Shown piece after piece: positions 16,371-17,277 of a stretch of 17,277 nucleotides of DNA. The notes under the pieces were generated by a model that saw nothing but the letters and a program-made list of their open reading frames with translations, was not told where the DNA came from and made no database searches. Origin of the DNA: an uncultured Clostridia bacterium (GTDB lineage Bacteria; Bacillota; Clostridia; RUG12999); NCBI GenBank assembly GCA_949739095.1, contig CATIYX010000231.1:1-17277 (forward strand), given 5' to 3'. Each line of letters begins with the position of its first letter. Position 1 is the first letter of the stretch. The translations under genes and the position numbers were made by a program.

Positions 16371-16763
16371 TTACATAGATAACTCCCTATCATAACGGCA
16401 ACGCAGTTCTTTTTCGCCACGAGCCATTAGATAATCTTCAAACGAAATAATAAACGGTACATACTTTTTATTGTTTATCGTTTTGTCGATAACATCTCTT
16501 GTCCACTTTTCCTTGCCTGACGGAGATTTAATGCCTTGTCTCATCAATTCCGCTTGTATATCCTGTAAACTACAGTTACTCATTGCCATATGAAATATCA
16601 GTTTAACCACCTCCGCCTTTTCAGGATTTACATACACAAAACCTTGCTCGTCTCGTTCATAACCGTAACACACCCTTCCAAATAATCTTGATTGTATTAA
16701 ATCTAATTTAATCATTTCCTTTTCCTCTCTTTCTGTTTCTTTATTTTTAATAATTTCTTTCAT
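16371..16763 (-). CDS. orphan serine-recombinase 'recombinase' domain protein
   Basis: The 130 residues hold a PF07508-type DNA-binding domain of large serine recombinases, from about GRVCYGYERDEQGFVYVNPE through MRQGIKSPSGKEKWTRDVID. The catalytic N-terminal resolvase domain with its active serine is absent, so it cannot recombine DNA alone. The ATG at 16763 follows AGGGG at an 8-base spacing; a longer in-frame reading back to about 16811 passes through a terminator hairpin and is unlikely to be the start. Stand-alone forms occur beside integrated elements and may act as DNA-binding accessories or be leftovers. Its place directly after the tRNA-Lys gene fits a history of integration here. 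Confidence 0.75.
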   Translation of the reverse strand: MKEIIKNKETEREEKEMIKLDLIQSRLFGRVCYGYERDEQGFVYVNPEKAEVVKLIFHMAMSNCSLQDIQAELMRQGIKSPSGKEKWTRDVIDKTINNKKYVPFIISFEDYLMARGEKELRCRYDRELSM

Positions 16764-16781
16764 AGTAAATTCCCCTCTCTG

Positions 16782-16821
16782 AATAAAAAAGCACATCTTG
16801 ATTTCACTCAAAATGTGCTTT
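16782..16821 (-). terminator. terminator or attenuator hairpin just ahead of the recombinase-domain gene
   Basis: AAAGCACAT (16788-16796) pairs with ATGTGCTTT (16813-16821), with a further inner TTGA/TCAA. On the minus strand it is followed by TTTTTTATTC and then, within a few bases, the ribosome site of the downstream gene. It could be a simple terminator for upstream transcripts or an attenuator. The plus-strand side has a T-rich tail as well. Confidence 0.65.
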
Positions 16822-16943
16822 CTGGTTTTATTTTGCTAAAACATACGTATTATGATGTTTTGGTTTTTATTATTTCATTAACCATCCGTTTCTATAGTCA
16901 TTTCCTATAATTTAGATCCCATTTTCTTAGGAATTCTGCATAT

Positions 16944-16995
16944 AAAAAGAGACAAACATCAATATAACCATGTTATAAAAAATGTTCGTCTCTTT
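16944..16995 (-). terminator. terminator of the tRNA operon
   Basis: Directly after the tRNA-Lys CCA, AAAGAGAC...AACAT pairs with ATGTT...GTCTCTTTTT, with an inner TATAAC/GTTATA helix, and runs into a T-tract on the minus strand. It ends the Gly-Gln-Lys transcript. Confidence 0.75.
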
Positions 16996-17071
16996 TGGTG
17001 AGTCATCCGCGATTCGAACGCGGGACAACCTGCTTAAAAGGCAGGTGCTCTACCGACTGAGCTAATGACCC
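16996..17071 (-). tRNA. tRNA-Lys (UUU)
   Basis: 76 bases with an encoded CCA. The acceptor GGGTCAT pairs with ATGACTC (one G-U), the D-arm contains TAGCTCAG, the anticodon stem is CCTGC/GCAGG with loop CTTTTAA giving TTT, and the T-arm is CCGCG-TTCGAAT-CGCGG. Last gene of a three-tRNA cluster; the accessory genes begin just beyond its terminator. Confidence 0.97.
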
Positions 17072-17074
17072 ATA

Positions 17075-17150
17075 TGGCTGGGATGGAAGGATTCGAACCT
17101 TCGGAATGCTGGAGTCAGAGTCCAGTGCCTTACCGCTTGGCGACATCCCA
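17075..17150 (-). tRNA. tRNA-Gln (CUG)
   Basis: 76 bases with an encoded CCA. The acceptor TGGGATG pairs with CATCCCA, the T1-A72 pair and GTCGCCAAGCGGTAAGGCA D-region are typical of tRNA-Gln, and the anticodon loop CTCTGAC gives CTG. It is three bases from tRNA-Lys. Confidence 0.96.
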
Positions 17151-17181
17151 ATATTATTTGCGGAATTCTCCGATATATAAA

Positions 17182-17255
17182 TGGAGCGGGTGATGGGAAT
17201 CGAACCCACACAATCAGCTTGGAAGGCTGAGATTCTACCATTGAACTACACCCGC
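17182..17255 (-). tRNA. tRNA-Gly (UCC)
   Basis: 74 bases with an encoded CCA. The acceptor GCGGGTG pairs with CACCCGC, followed by the TAGTTCAATGGTAGAAT D-arm. The anticodon loop CTTCCAA gives TCC, and the T-loop is TTCGATT. First tRNA visible in the cluster; more may lie beyond the right edge. Confidence 0.96.
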
Positions 17256-17277
17256 AGATGTACATTCCCCGACCAAC

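Noticed and set aside
17003..17265. Two minus-strand frames of about 68 residues over the right edge
   Set aside because: They are translations of the tRNA genes.
1..17277. CRISPR array
   Set aside because: No regularly spaced direct repeats of 24-40 bases were seen; the only tandem repeats are the protein-coding repeats in the giant gene.

Overview
The window looks like chromosomal DNA of a spore-forming, low-to-moderate GC Bacillota, most likely a gut-type Clostridia. The grounds are a SleL/YaaH-type spore cortex hydrolase, a typical Firmicutes tRNA set with encoded CCA ends, clear TTGACA/TATAAT promoters with GGAG-type ribosome sites, and a giant secreted protein with BspA-like and Listeria-Bacteroides repeats. 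Genus cannot be read from the sequence.

Layout, read along the minus strand on which most genes lie: tRNA-Gly, tRNA-Gln and tRNA-Lys (17255-16996); a small orphan serine-recombinase-domain gene (16763-16371); a KilA-N DNA-binding protein with its own promoter and palindromes (16232-15651); a short coding-like remnant (15572-15447); then a Gabija-type pair (class 2 OLD nuclease gajA followed by a UvrD-like helicase gajB) with a good promoter. After the helicase come a terminator, about 860 bases of mostly non-coding DNA with small remnants, and the 5' part of a LysM/GH18 spore-lytic gene running off the left edge.

The main result is that this defence operon is wrecked. gajA has an in-frame TAA between its ATPase Walker B motif and TOPRIM domain, and its expected start codon reads ACG. 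gajB is cut in two by a segment of about 10 kb (1882-11867). The helicase N-terminal 492 codons end at 11870. Its last 82 codons, with motifs V and VI, are found in the same orientation at 1880-1632. Joining them at a shared CAT restores the frame exactly. The two ends of the insert, joined to each other at the same CAT, also give one continuous AraC-type reading frame. The segment therefore appears to have entered as a circle through one crossover that broke both genes.

The insert carries debris and one large gene: the AraC C-terminal domain, a tRNA-Lys-type 3' end that looks like an old attachment site, an IS3-like end, a broken glycoside-hydrolase-like gene, and a 2500-residue secreted multidomain protein (transglutaminase-like, TPR, discoidin, Big_3, BspA LRR, beta-helix, six List_Bact/InlB-type repeats) with its own strong promoter. 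No recombinase or transposase gene is intact in the insert, so how it moved is open. If sequence and assembly are right, the Gabija system is inactive in this strain.
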